From assembly GCF_000217715.1 (NCBI RefSeq), contig NC_015666.1, positions 226,270-290,269 on the forward strand: a stretch of 64,000 bases of DNA, given 5' to 3'. Position 1 is the stretch's first letter. Each line of letters starts with the position of its first letter. The DNA comes from Halopiger xanaduensis SH-6 (GTDB lineage Archaea > Halobacteriota > Halobacteria > Halobacteriales > Natrialbaceae). This document shows positions 19,022 through 27,685 of the stretch, piece by piece. Both the position numbers and the translations under genes were made by a program. A model generated the notes under the pieces. It saw only the letters and a program-made list of their open reading frames with translations. It searched no databases and was not told the DNA's origin.

Positions 19022-21501
19022 GTGAGCTCCCACCGAAAACCACGATCAAACGGTGGCTGGTCACGACGAACCACAAGGACGTCGGGATGATGTACATCGC
19101 GACGTCCCTGTTCTTCCTGCTGTTCGGCGGAGTCATGGCGCTGCTGTTCCGCACCCATCTCTGGGCGCCCGGCGGAATCGGGCTGCTCGACGGGATGCAG
19201 TTCAACCAGGCCGTGACGACCCACGGCTTCCTGATGGTGTTCTGGTTCCTCTCGCCGTTCGCGACCGGGTTCGCGAACTACTTCGTCCCGCTGCAGATCG
19301 GGGCGAAGGATCTGGCGTTCCCGCGGCTGAACGCGATGAGTTACTGGTTCTACCTGTTCTCGGGGGTGCTCCTGAGCATGTCGTACTTCCTGGGCCAGGC
19401 GTTCGCCGGCGGGTGGACCCTGTACGCGCCGCTGAACGTGCCGACGTACACGACGGCGATGGAGGCTGCAACCGGCGGTAACGCGACCATCCTCGCGCTG
19501 GTGCTGTTCACGATTTCGATCACGATGGGTACCGTCAACTTCCTCGTGACGATCCACCGTTCGCGCGCGGAGGGACTCGGCCTCTGGAACATGCCGATGT
19601 TCACCTGGTCGTGGCTGCTGACCGTCTGGATGATGCTGTTCGCCTTCGCGGCGCTGCTGGCCGCACTCCTGCTGCTGGCCGTCGACCGAACCTTCCTGAC
19701 GCAGTACTTTGCGACCAACGAGGGCTCGAGCCTGCTGTGGGCGCACCTGTTCTGGTTCTTCGGCCATCCGGAGGTGTACATCGTCTTCTTCCCCGCGCTG
19801 GGGATCATGTTCGAGGTCTTCCAGACGTTCACGGGTCGGCGACTCGTCGGTCGTAAGTGGGTCATCATCGCGATGGTTCTGGTGGCGGTCCAGTCGTTCC
19901 TCGTCTGGATGCACCACATGTTCCTGTCGACCATCAACCTCGAGATCAAGACCCTGATGATGGCGACGACCATCGGGATCTCGCTGCCGTTCGACCTGAT
20001 GGTCTTCTCGCTGATCTACACGATGGTCAAGGGACGGGTCCGGTTCACGACCCCGTTCCTGTTTGCAATGGGCGCGCTCGTCCTGTTCATCCTCGGCGGG
20101 ATCACCGGGGTCTTCCTCGGGGCGGTCGTGCTCGACTACGAGTTCCGCGGCACCTACTGGGTCGTCGCGCACTTCCACTACGTGATGGTCTCGGGCGTCA
20201 CGGCGCTGGTCGGCGGGCTCTACTATTGGTGGCCCAAGATCACCGGGAAGATGTACTCCGAGGCGCTCGGGAAGCTCAACTTCGCGGTGTACTTCATCGG
20301 CTTCAACCTGCTGTACTTCCCGCTGTTCCTCGCCTGGGAGACGCCCCGCCGCGTCTTCGAGTATCCCGAAGGGTACCAGCTCTACCACCAGGTCGCGACG
20401 GTCGGCGCGTTCATCCTCGGCGCCTCCTTCCTGATCATGTTCTACACGCTCGGGAAGAGTTGGCTTTCGGGGCCGGACGCACCCGACAACCCCTGGAAGT
20501 ACTCCCGCACGGCCGAGTGGGCGATTCCCTCCCCCCCGCCGGCGGAGAACTGGCCCGGCCGTCCGAGCTACGCCAGCGGGAGCCTCGAGTTCCTCGAGGA
20601 TTCGGCCGCGGCGACCGACGGCGGCGTCGCTCACGAACAGAGCGCTGCCGGCCATGCGGCGGCCGGCCACGAAGAAGAGCACGTCGACCACGCCAGCATC
20701 TGGCCGTTCGGCATCGGGCTGGGGACGTTCACGTTCTTCCTCGGCCTCTCCGGTCTCACGCCGTACGTCGTCCAGTTCGCGGAAGGGGTCGGCGAACACG
20801 CACCCGAGGGTCTTGCCGGAACGAGCGCCGAGCCGAACATCGTCTACCCAGCGGTGATGCTGCTGGGCGTGGCGATCATGGGCTACTCGCTGTTCAAGCT
20901 CGGCGTCGAGGACTTCAACCCGCCCACGATGGCCATCGCCGAACGCTGGCCGTTCGGCGGGGTCGACAACATGAAGATGGGGGTCTGGGTGTTCCTCGCG
21001 TCCGACGTCGTCGTCTTCGGCGGCGCGATCGGCGCGTTCATCTTCATGCGCCTGCACATGGGCTGGGGCAACTGGCACCTCGACTCGATCACCACGGCTG
21101 GGCTGGTCAACACCTACGTGCTGTTGACCTCGAGTTTCACCGTCATCCTGGCGCTGGCGTACGCCGAGCGCCGCGACAAGACGAAGATGCTCGGCTCGAT
21201 GGTCGCAACGGTGCTGCTGGCGCTGGTGTTCATGGGCGTCAAGGCCTACGAGTACGGCGCGAAGTTCGCTGACGGCCACTACTGGTGGTACAGCATCGAG
21301 TATTCGATCTACTTCGTGACCACCGGGCTGCACGCACTCCACGTGATCCTCGGCGTCATCATCGCGCTGTTCATGATCTACCGGATCCTCAGCGTCGACG
21401 CCTACCTCGAGGATCACCGGCCGGTCGAGCACTTCGGGCTCTACTGGCACTTCGTGGACATCGTGTGGGTGTTCCTGTTCCCGCTGTTCTACCTCTTCTA
21501 A
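19018..21501 (+). CDS. Fused cytochrome c oxidase subunits I and III
   Basis: An 827-residue fusion. Residues 1 to about 500 are subunit I: haem a His in TTHGFLMVFW, WFFGHPEVYI with the proton-channel Glu and the cross-linked Tyr of A1-type oxidases, the CuB pair in WMHHMFLS, and AHFHYVMVSG carrying the haem a3 and haem a ligands. About 12 membrane helices are visible. A loop rich in His/Ala (residues 540-560) leads to a subunit III part with seven helices, including WPFGGVDNMKMGVWVFLASDVVVF and GLHALHVILG. CoxI-CoxIII fusions are known in several archaea and bacteria. It reduces oxygen to water and pumps protons. Overlap with coxII shows cotranslation. Confidence 0.93.
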   Translation: MSELPPKTTIKRWLVTTNHKDVGMMYIATSLFFLLFGGVMALLFRTHLWAPGGIGLLDGMQFNQAVTTHGFLMVFWFLSPFATGFANYFVPLQIGAKDLAFPRLNAMSYWFYLFSGVLLSMSYFLGQAFAGGWTLYAPLNVPTYTTAMEAATGGNATILALVLFTISITMGTVNFLVTIHRSRAEGLGLWNMPMFTWSWLLTVWMMLFAFAALLAALLLLAVDRTFLTQYFATNEGSSLLWAHLFWFFGHPEVYIVFFPALGIMFEVFQTFTGRRLVGRKWVIIAMVLVAVQSFLVWMHHMFLSTINLEIKTLMMATTIGISLPFDLMVFSLIYTMVKGRVRFTTPFLFAMGALVLFILGGITGVFLGAVVLDYEFRGTYWVVAHFHYVMVSGVTALVGGLYYWWPKITGKMYSEALGKLNFAVYFIGFNLLYFPLFLAWETPRRVFEYPEGYQLYHQVATVGAFILGASFLIMFYTLGKSWLSGPDAPDNPWKYSRTAEWAIPSPPPAENWPGRPSYASGSLEFLEDSAAATDGGVAHEQSAAGHAAAGHEEEHVDHASIWPFGIGLGTFTFFLGLSGLTPYVVQFAEGVGEHAPEGLAGTSAEPNIVYPAVMLLGVAIMGYSLFKLGVEDFNPPTMAIAERWPFGGVDNMKMGVWVFLASDVVVFGGAIGAFIFMRLHMGWGNWHLDSITTAGLVNTYVLLTSSFTVILALAYAERRDKTKMLGSMVATVLLALVFMGVKAYEYGAKFADGHYWWYSIEYSIYFVTTGLHALHVILGVIIALFMIYRILSVDAYLEDHRPVEHFGLYWHFVDIVWVFLFPLFYLF

Positions 21502-21855
21502 GCGCGACCGCGCCTCGAGCGCGGTCGATTCGGGTTTCGGTTCGCGGCCTCGGTTTTTGCTGCGGCGACTGTTCAAGGGACGACTGCATCGGAGCCGTCG
21601 CTGTTCTATCGAGCACGCCGGAGACACAGTTCCTGTATTGTGCCGTCGACTCTGGTGGGCTAGCGGGCAACGCTCGAGACGAGCGGCGGTTGCCGTTCCA
21701 GTGATACTCTCTCACCCGGAACAGCAACCGCCCGCACTCGTCGGAAGATGCTGTCCACAGCGGCGAGGTGCCTGCAAACCAAACGAGTCAGAGACAGTGG
21801 GTCACCCGTCCGCTAACTGGCTCGTCGAATCGGGATACGAGCGACGGCTGCACGA
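21502..21855. other. 354-base spacer, no gene seen
   Basis: Convergent spacer between the oxidase fusion and the subtilase. Open frames here have arginine-rich, low-complexity translations typical of non-coding high-GC DNA. No clear terminator or repeat was identified. Confidence 0.5.
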
Positions 21856-23559
21856 CTACCGCTCGAGTCGCTCGCGGCCGGAGCCGGACAGCGCCGTGAC
21901 GACACAGAGGCCGAGAACGACCGCCAGTCCGACCGTGGCAAGCTGTCCCGGCCAGCCGATGCCGGCTGCATCGCCATCGCCGGCCGTGCTACCGCCGTCA
22001 GCGGTACTCTCGTCGGACTGACTTCCGTTCGAACCACCGGCGGACTCCATCGACGACTCGACTTCGCTAGTGCGTTCGACGAGTTCGTCGGCGGCAGCGT
22101 CGGCGTCGATGATTCCGGTGCCGTACCGCGTTTCTACAGCCGACTTCTGGTCGCCAGCGGGACGCTGCGTCGTCTCGGTGAGCACGCTCGAGAGGTCCGC
22201 CGGCGTCGCCTCGGGTTCGATCGAGCGCAGGAGGCCAGCGGTGCCGGCGACGTGGGGCGCCGCCATCGACGTCCCGGGCATGCGCGCGTAGCCGCCGTCG
22301 GGCATGGTGCTCGCGATGTCGACCCCGGGGGCGACGACGTCGGGAACGGTATACGCATCCGGCCAGTCGGACGGGGTCGCCTCCCAGTCGGTCCGGTTGA
22401 GTCGCTCGCCGCCGGAGAAGGCTGCGACCGTCCCGTCGGCTGCCACGGCACCGACGGAAAGCGTCTCGTAGACGTTCCCCGGCGAGCCCGATGTTTCCGG
22501 TCCCTCGTTCCCGATCGCTCCGACGACGATCGCCCCGCTCAGGTTCGCGTTGCGTATCGGCTCGATAAACTGCGGGTACGTCCCCGTCGTGCCGAGGCTC
22601 ATGTTGATGACGTCCGCATCCTCAGCGAGCGCCCACTCCATGCCGGCGAGGATCTGGGCGAACGTTCCGTTCGTCTCGTTCATAACGAGCCCGTGCAGGA
22701 GCTCGGCCTCGGGCGCGACGCCGATCGCCGTCCCGGTCGCGGCGCTGCCGGCGACCGTCCCGCTGACGTGCGTGCCGTGCACGCCGGTATCGTGGGGTCT
22801 CGAGTCTGTCACCCGCTGGCCGGCGTCGTCGAACTCCGCCCACCCGCCGGGATAGGTCGGATCCGACGGATCGTCGGTGTACAACTCGAGGTCGGGGTGA
22901 GACGGCTCGATACCGGTATCGAGCACGGCGACGCGAACGCCCTCGCCGCGCGTCTCGTACTCGTCCCAGACCGACGGGACACCGATCGCGGCGATCGCAG
23001 GTGTCACCGCAACGTCGCTCGCGGCTCGAGCGGTACCGCCCGCGGAACTCGCCGCCGGCGTTCCGTTCACCGCGGTCGGCTCCGCAGGCCGGTCCGGAAC
23101 GGGGACCTCGAAGTTCTCGTGGACCGCTTCGACGGCCTCGAACCGCTCGAACGTCTCGAGGTCGACGCGCTCGAGGTTTACTTCCAGTAATACGGCGTTG
23201 GTCACCCAGAACTCCTCTGCGACGGTGATCCCTCGAGTGTCGGCCGCGTACTCGAGGATCGGATCCTGCGTTGCTTCGGCGTGTTCCTCGAGGCGATCGG
23301 TATCGACGTCGTTCCCGTCAGCAGCAACGGCCGTGTCAATTACCGGCGCGTCCTCGAGTCTGACGATCACCTCGACGCTGGTTCCGTTCGCCGGGAGGTC
23401 GTCGTCGATCCGAATTCCGTCGTCCGTCGGCGGACCGTCGGTGTGGTCCGCTGTCATCGCTGATACACCCGCTGCGATCGGCCCCGCAGAGAGGAGCAGC
23501 AGACAGACGACGATCGGAACGATCCCCGACCGTCCCACTCTCGCGCGACGCGAAGTCAT
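21856..23559 (-). CDS. Secreted subtilisin-like serine protease (S8)
   Basis: A 567-residue exported S8 protease. Residues 1-35 form a signal sequence (twin-arginine-like RRARVGRSG then a hydrophobic core). An I9-like propeptide region follows (ANGTSVEVIVRLEDAPVID). The catalytic domain has all three residues: Asp in VAVLDTGIEPSHPDL (D214), His in GTHVSGTVAGS, and Ser in MPGTSMAAPHVAGT. The oxyanion Asn is in VGAIGNEGPETSG. The C-terminus has a Ser/Gly-rich linker and a hydrophobic helix with a basic end (LATVGLAVVLGLCVVTALSG, then RERLER), so it is likely membrane-anchored. The start at 23559 (ATG) is preferred over the upstream GTG. It lies opposite to the cox genes and splits them. Confidence 0.9.
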   Translation of the reverse strand: MTSRRARVGRSGIVPIVVCLLLLSAGPIAAGVSAMTADHTDGPPTDDGIRIDDDLPANGTSVEVIVRLEDAPVIDTAVAADGNDVDTDRLEEHAEATQDPILEYAADTRGITVAEEFWVTNAVLLEVNLERVDLETFERFEAVEAVHENFEVPVPDRPAEPTAVNGTPAASSAGGTARAASDVAVTPAIAAIGVPSVWDEYETRGEGVRVAVLDTGIEPSHPDLELYTDDPSDPTYPGGWAEFDDAGQRVTDSRPHDTGVHGTHVSGTVAGSAATGTAIGVAPEAELLHGLVMNETNGTFAQILAGMEWALAEDADVINMSLGTTGTYPQFIEPIRNANLSGAIVVGAIGNEGPETSGSPGNVYETLSVGAVAADGTVAAFSGGERLNRTDWEATPSDWPDAYTVPDVVAPGVDIASTMPDGGYARMPGTSMAAPHVAGTAGLLRSIEPEATPADLSSVLTETTQRPAGDQKSAVETRYGTGIIDADAAADELVERTSEVESSMESAGGSNGSQSDESTADGGSTAGDGDAAGIGWPGQLATVGLAVVLGLCVVTALSGSGRERLER

Positions 23560-23706
23560 AGTATGGACACACACAGACAGCCAGTCAATAAAGAAGTTCG
23601 CAGTATCGAACCGGTTCTGGATGGAGCAGGTAATCGTCGGTTGCTAGACGGGTAACGAACGCACCGAGGATTCCCTCGAGCCGCCCGAACGACGACATGA
23701 GGAAGG

Positions 23707-23712
23707 TATAAG
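23707..23712 (+). promoter_or_regulatory. TATA box of coxIV-like gene
   Basis: TATAAG, centred about 28 bases upstream of the ATG at 23738, giving a transcript with essentially no leader. A nearer upstream ATG at 23728 is out of frame. Confidence 0.5.
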
Positions 23713-23737
23713 TGGTCGTCAGCCACAATGCACACTA

Positions 23738-24001
23738 ATGGCTAACATCCGAACGTACACCCTCATCTACGTCGCGCTGGTGGCACTGGCGACAGGGAAG
23801 TTCGTGTTCTTCCACTTCGACTTCTTCACGTACGGGATGGCGATGGCCGGAACGATGGGCCTCATCGTCGCCAAGTCGCTCCTGATCGCCGGCTACTACC
23901 AGCACCTCGTCGAGGAACCGCGCGCAATCACGTACATGATGGGCACCGCCGTGTTCATGGTCTTCCTGCTGACCATCGCGGCCGGGTACTCCATCCAGTA
24001 A
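23738..24001 (+). CDS. Cytochrome c oxidase subunit IV-like protein
   Basis: An 87-residue, three-helix membrane protein (helices about 6-23, 32-52, 62-84) with the CoxIV/CyoD-like pattern: YTLIYVALVALATGK, then GLIVAKSLLIAGYYQHLVEEPR and a terminal helix. It stabilises the assembly of the oxidase. It lies 2.2 kb after the CoxI/III fusion, separated by the reversed protease gene, and has its own promoter. This is the last gene that looks like ordinary chromosome; what follows is accessory. Confidence 0.8.
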   Translation: MANIRTYTLIYVALVALATGKFVFFHFDFFTYGMAMAGTMGLIVAKSLLIAGYYQHLVEEPRAITYMMGTAVFMVFLLTIAAGYSIQ

Positions 24002-24852
24002 CATCCAGTAATCGGACTCGCGGTCGGCTCCGGCTGATTCGACACCCTTCAGGACGAGACCGACCCGACCGCTTCGAACAGTACATCACGTCGGCCACCG
24101 TTTTCGGTTCAACCGATCCTCGAGCACAGTGCTCAGTTCGTTCGACGTCTCGAGGTCGCTACGTATGACGTTGCCACGTTCGACGGTCGCTCGGACGTCG
24201 GTGCAGTCTTGGAAGCGCAGTTAGTCAGACTACGAATCCGCCAGCACGCGGCTCAAGTGGCTGACGGGTACCCACTCGTGTTTCACCCGTAGCGCTCAAT
24301 GGGCGGCGTCACGGTGATTCTGTGGACCAACGCTGCGCTCGAGATGACGAGACTCGGCTTACTCAGATAAGTGCGTTACCGAGTATCCGGTGTACCAGCT
24401 GTTGCGTAGAGAGGTTCACGGTGCTGGACGGGCTGCCCGCCGAGCGAAGGCAGTCTCTCAATCTGCGAAGCGGGGACGATACGACGGGGAACGACTACCG
24501 TCCACGCTGCGGGGATGAAACTCGCCCAGTCCGCCGCCAGCCACTCTCGACGGAACTATCCGAGGTTGTTTAACGTCGGGTGGTAAGATGGGAGACACAG
24601 GCGTCTCTACGAGATCGAACGAACGGAGAACGAAGACTCCAGGGAAGAAAACAGTAGCGCCACGGTGGCGCTCCGCTATTTCTACTCTTTGCCGAACATC
24701 TGGCGCATTATACGCTGAGATTTAAACTGAATTTGAACGATTCAGCGGAACGGAGCAAATGTATCCCCTGATTTCAGGGCCGGTTAGCATGGTGTAAATT
24801 GATTCTTCGAATCCAGCCAAAGATCGAGCACGAATAGAGAGATGAACCGTGA
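24002..24852. other. 851-base gene-poor junction between core and island
   Basis: No convincing gene. The longest plus-strand frame (24322-24573) has a Cys/Arg-rich, non-acidic translation unlike haloarchaeal proteins. The segment 24050-24300 may be a decayed coding sequence but I cannot name it. From about 24690 the DNA becomes AT-rich, typical of accessory DNA. A perfect 17-base dyad is listed separately. I read this as the left edge of the accessory region. Confidence 0.5.
24656..24672. repeat. Perfect 8+1+8 dyad in the junction
   Basis: AGCGCCAC-G-GTGGCGCT, with the arms exact reverse complements. It could be a protein-binding site, or the scar of a mobile element end. It is not followed by a T-run, so an archaeal terminator is not indicated. 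Confidence 0.4.
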
Positions 24853-26298
24853 TTAGATGAAGAACAAGAAGAGCCAGAGCGGGAGTGTGATCAGTCCATC
24901 TTCGACAGATGTCTCCACGTCACGAGCTACGTGGACGCCATACGTGCAATCGTACTCATCACGGAAAGAATCAACGCGCTCTGTCGGCGTCCGTGGGTCG
25001 TTTGTGGTTGGCGTAACGATAGGGATCGGTGTCCCCTCTCCGGTTTCCAGCACGAAGTCTACATCCACGTCGCCGCTTTCCCAGAAGCCGACCGGTGAAT
25101 TGGTGTCTTGATACCGGAATCCGAGGCGCTTCAAGTGGTCGAATATCACGGTAGAAATCAGATTGTCCTCGACCTGTGTAGGGAGCAACCCGTCAAAGTC
25201 GAGATCAAGTAACGCACCGAGTAAAACGGGGTCTCGAAGGTATAGGCGGACACTTCGCTTTCGCTCGTGCTTGTACTGGTACGAGGGGGTGAGAATGAAG
25301 AAGTCCTCCAGAATATCGATATACCGCTGGAGTGTACGACGGTCGCAGTCCAACAGTTCGCTCAAGTTCTTCAACCCGAGAGTATGGCCGGGATACATCG
25401 CTGCGACCGCACAGAGCGCATGTAGGTCGCTGCGGTCGTCGAACTGTTGGTACCGTGGGACGTCTCTGTAGACAGTCAGCTCGAGGTTATGATTTGCTGC
25501 CGACGCGTCTAAGTTTCGCCCCTCTCCTTGGAAGTACTTCAGCACGCCCCGCTTCAGTGTGCTCGTGGCATCGACCGCTCCTAACAGATCATCTAATCCC
25601 GACTGTAGTGCGCTCGCATCGCCAGTATCAGCTGCGTGTTCTAGCGTGTCACGTACGTTCCTAACGGTATCTTTAGCGACTTCGATGTCGTGATTCTCGC
25701 TGACGAAGTCGTAGAACTTCGGAGGGAGCAGAAGGTCGCTGTCGGTCTTAAGCTCCAACTCTTCGATCGCATCAGTCGATGCCCGTGCAACCGTTGGGAG
25801 CGTGACGGCGATAGTCAAGTCATCGTATTCGTCGAGACAATCTCGAACTTGGTCACTCCACGAGCCCAGCGCGTGCGCGTCATCAATAAAAACGTAACCC
25901 GTCCCCGGTTCGGCATCCCGCTGCCAGTAGTAGGTAGCAAATTCGTCGACGGCATCCTGAATGACCTCGTTGCCAATCTGGAACCTTGGATCGCCGACTG
26001 GGAGATACATGACGTTCCGGGGCGGAATATCGTCTTCTGAGATCAGGTCGTCAGCAATTTGATGTAATGTAGTCGTCTTACCGCTACCAGCCGCCCCGGC
26101 AATGTTCACAAACCGGTTATTTCGAACCCGTCGTAACTTGTAGTTGTAATCGGAGCGCCGCTTTGGCTCATAGCGGTCGGCTACTGTCACGTCGCCGGTT
26201 TCCCACCACGGGTTCAGCTTTCGATAATCTGGTGTCAGGTCGCCCCTCTTCATAGTGGAGGTCATATTTCCAGAGACATAGTCTATTCGGAGCCCCAT
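24853..26298 (-). CDS. AAA-type P-loop ATPase with C-terminal nuclease-like domain (DUF4143 type)
   Basis: A 481-residue protein of the archaeal ATPase/COG1373 type. Walker A is AGAAGSGKTTT (about residue 68) and Walker B is YVFIDDAHALG. The middle contains a winged-helix-like segment (LLDCDRRTLQRYIDILEDFFI) and YLRDPVLLGAL. The C-terminal part (FWESGDVDVDFVLETGEG) resembles the PD-(D/E)XK-like fold of DUF4143, with D-x-D and hydrophobic strands but no clear catalytic Lys. Such proteins are frequent on plasmids and defence islands; the role is unknown. It is transcribed away from the nuclease-Argonaute operon across a 172-base AT-rich spacer. The start could be 26298, 26265 or 26253. Confidence 0.7.
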   Translation of the reverse strand: MGLRIDYVSGNMTSTMKRGDLTPDYRKLNPWWETGDVTVADRYEPKRRSDYNYKLRRVRNNRFVNIAGAAGSGKTTTLHQIADDLISEDDIPPRNVMYLPVGDPRFQIGNEVIQDAVDEFATYYWQRDAEPGTGYVFIDDAHALGSWSDQVRDCLDEYDDLTIAVTLPTVARASTDAIEELELKTDSDLLLPPKFYDFVSENHDIEVAKDTVRNVRDTLEHAADTGDASALQSGLDDLLGAVDATSTLKRGVLKYFQGEGRNLDASAANHNLELTVYRDVPRYQQFDDRSDLHALCAVAAMYPGHTLGLKNLSELLDCDRRTLQRYIDILEDFFILTPSYQYKHERKRSVRLYLRDPVLLGALLDLDFDGLLPTQVEDNLISTVIFDHLKRLGFRYQDTNSPVGFWESGDVDVDFVLETGEGTPIPIVTPTTNDPRTPTERVDSFRDEYDCTYGVHVARDVETSVEDGLITLPLWLFLFFI

Positions 26299-26436
26299 AC
26301 ATGACTAACTAGGACTATCTAAAGCCCCAAATCAGCTATTCTCGACCCTTTTCGAAGTCCAAATTAGAAACTTTGCTACTACTGTATGGCCTAAGCCTAA
26401 GAACTAAGTGGCCAGCAAATGTTGGTGTAGGTAAGG

Positions 26437-26481
26437 ATGACAGTCACGCGACCAAGCATGACGAACGGAGGTGGCCGATAG
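26437..26481 (+). CDS. Possible 14-aa leader peptide before the operon
   Basis: ATG at 26437 opens a 14-codon frame ending with TAG at 26479-26481, one base before the GTG at 26483. The stop-start spacing would allow translational coupling. The coding potential cannot be judged at this length. Confidence 0.25.
   Translation: MTVTRPSMTNGGGR
26467..26473 (+). promoter_or_regulatory. Ribosome-binding site deciding the start of the first operon gene
   Basis: GGAGGTG is a strong match to the 16S anti-Shine-Dalgarno. Its end is 9 bases before GTG 26483. The other in-frame GTG at 26471 lies inside this motif and so is unlikely as start. Confidence 0.55.
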
Positions 26482-26482
26482 C

Positions 26483-27685
26483 GTGTCTACGCGTATCCTC
26501 CACGTCAGTGACACGCATATCGGCTATGAGCAGTACCGCAACCCTTCGCGGCGTGAAGATTTCTTCGACGCGTTCGAGCAAGCACTCGAGATTGCACGGG
26601 GAGAGCACCCCGACCACGACAACGAGCCAGTCGACGCCGTACTCCACACGGGTGACCTGTTCGACGACCAGCTAACCAGCTTCGACGACGTCTACGCCTG
26701 TCACGCCGCGCTGCGGGAGCTGCGCGAGGCCGGAATTCCGTTCTACGTCATCGTGGGCAACCACGAGATTCGGCGGAATACGGACTTCGTTGACGAGTTC
26801 GCCCTCACGAGTGACGCGATTCGACTCTCGCGGGCGCCGACGTCGATCAACGACGAGGTGGCTCTCTATGGTATCGACTCGGTGAAGAAGTCCGACTGGG
26901 AGGGCGCCGACCTCACGCTGGAACCATCCGACGACGGCCAGTTCCGGCTGGTCGCCATGCACCAGCTGTTCTCGCCGCCGATCGACGAGATTGGCCACGA
27001 TGACTCAAATATCCTCGACCTCGAACCCGTCCTCGACCGCTTTGGCACAGACGTCGACGCGATCGCGCTCGGGGACTGCCACGAGCGGATGGGCGACACC
27101 TGTCGGGGCGTTCCGGTCTGGTACCCCGGTTCCACGGAGCGGACGACGCGCGACACTCCCCAACCATCGGTCGATCTGCTGACCATCCGTCCCGACGAGA
27201 GTCCCGCACTCGACCGCGAGCGGATGTTACTCGACACGCGAGACTTCAAGGAGATTGACATTGAGTTCGGCGAGTCCGACAGGTTCGGTCTCGTGGAGCG
27301 GAAGGTCGAGGAGAAGGCCCCTGTGAAGGACACCGTCGTCTTCGTCTCCATTTCGGGCGCAGAGAACGGCGTGACCAAGCAGGATGTGCTCGACCACCTG
27401 TACTCACGCGACGTCACCCACGCGGACGTGAGCGACGAGCGCGTCGTGGAGGCTATCACCGGCGATCTCGACGAGATTGACGGTGAGAGCGAGATCGATG
27501 TCGACGCGGAACTCCAGAGCGCGGTCGACGAGTTGGAGATCTCTGACGAGGCCCGCGAACTCGAGGATATACTTCGGAACGCCGACCCTGACCTCGCCAA
27601 CACGCGCCGTCGCGGCAACGCGAAGGAGCGCTTCCAAGAATTGGCCGCCGAGCGGTTCGACACCACCACGGAGGACGAAGCATGA
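26483..27685 (+). CDS. Mre11-like metallophosphoesterase nuclease
   Basis: A 400-residue calcineurin-like phosphoesterase of the Mre11/SbcD kind, which with Rad50 processes DNA ends. Metal-site motifs are seen: DTHIG (D10, H12), GDLFD (D58), GNHE (N93, H94) and MHQ (H160). The usual GHxH motif is instead GDCH (D198, H200), so the first ligand His is replaced by Asp. The C-terminal 150 residues form a capping region and a Rad50-binding tail rich in helices. GTG start chosen by the ribosome-binding site. The stop overlaps the Rad50-like start by 4 bases (ATGA). It is the first gene of a six-gene operon ending in Argonaute. Confidence 0.88.
   Translation: MSTRILHVSDTHIGYEQYRNPSRREDFFDAFEQALEIARGEHPDHDNEPVDAVLHTGDLFDDQLTSFDDVYACHAALRELREAGIPFYVIVGNHEIRRNTDFVDEFALTSDAIRLSRAPTSINDEVALYGIDSVKKSDWEGADLTLEPSDDGQFRLVAMHQLFSPPIDEIGHDDSNILDLEPVLDRFGTDVDAIALGDCHERMGDTCRGVPVWYPGSTERTTRDTPQPSVDLLTIRPDESPALDRERMLLDTRDFKEIDIEFGESDRFGLVERKVEEKAPVKDTVVFVSISGAENGVTKQDVLDHLYSRDVTHADVSDERVVEAITGDLDEIDGESEIDVDAELQSAVDELEISDEARELEDILRNADPDLANTRRRGNAKERFQELAAERFDTTTEDEA

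Noticed and set aside
18682..21627. A 981-codon minus-strand open frame across the oxidase genes
   Set aside because: Its translation is rich in Arg/Gln/His/Glu without hydrophobic core, and the plus strand encodes a clear oxidase with all haem and copper ligands. It is a shadow caused by high GC at third positions.
24322..24573. An 83-codon frame in the core-island junction
   Set aside because: Cys/Arg-rich, not acidic, no start signal; unlike real haloarchaeal proteins.
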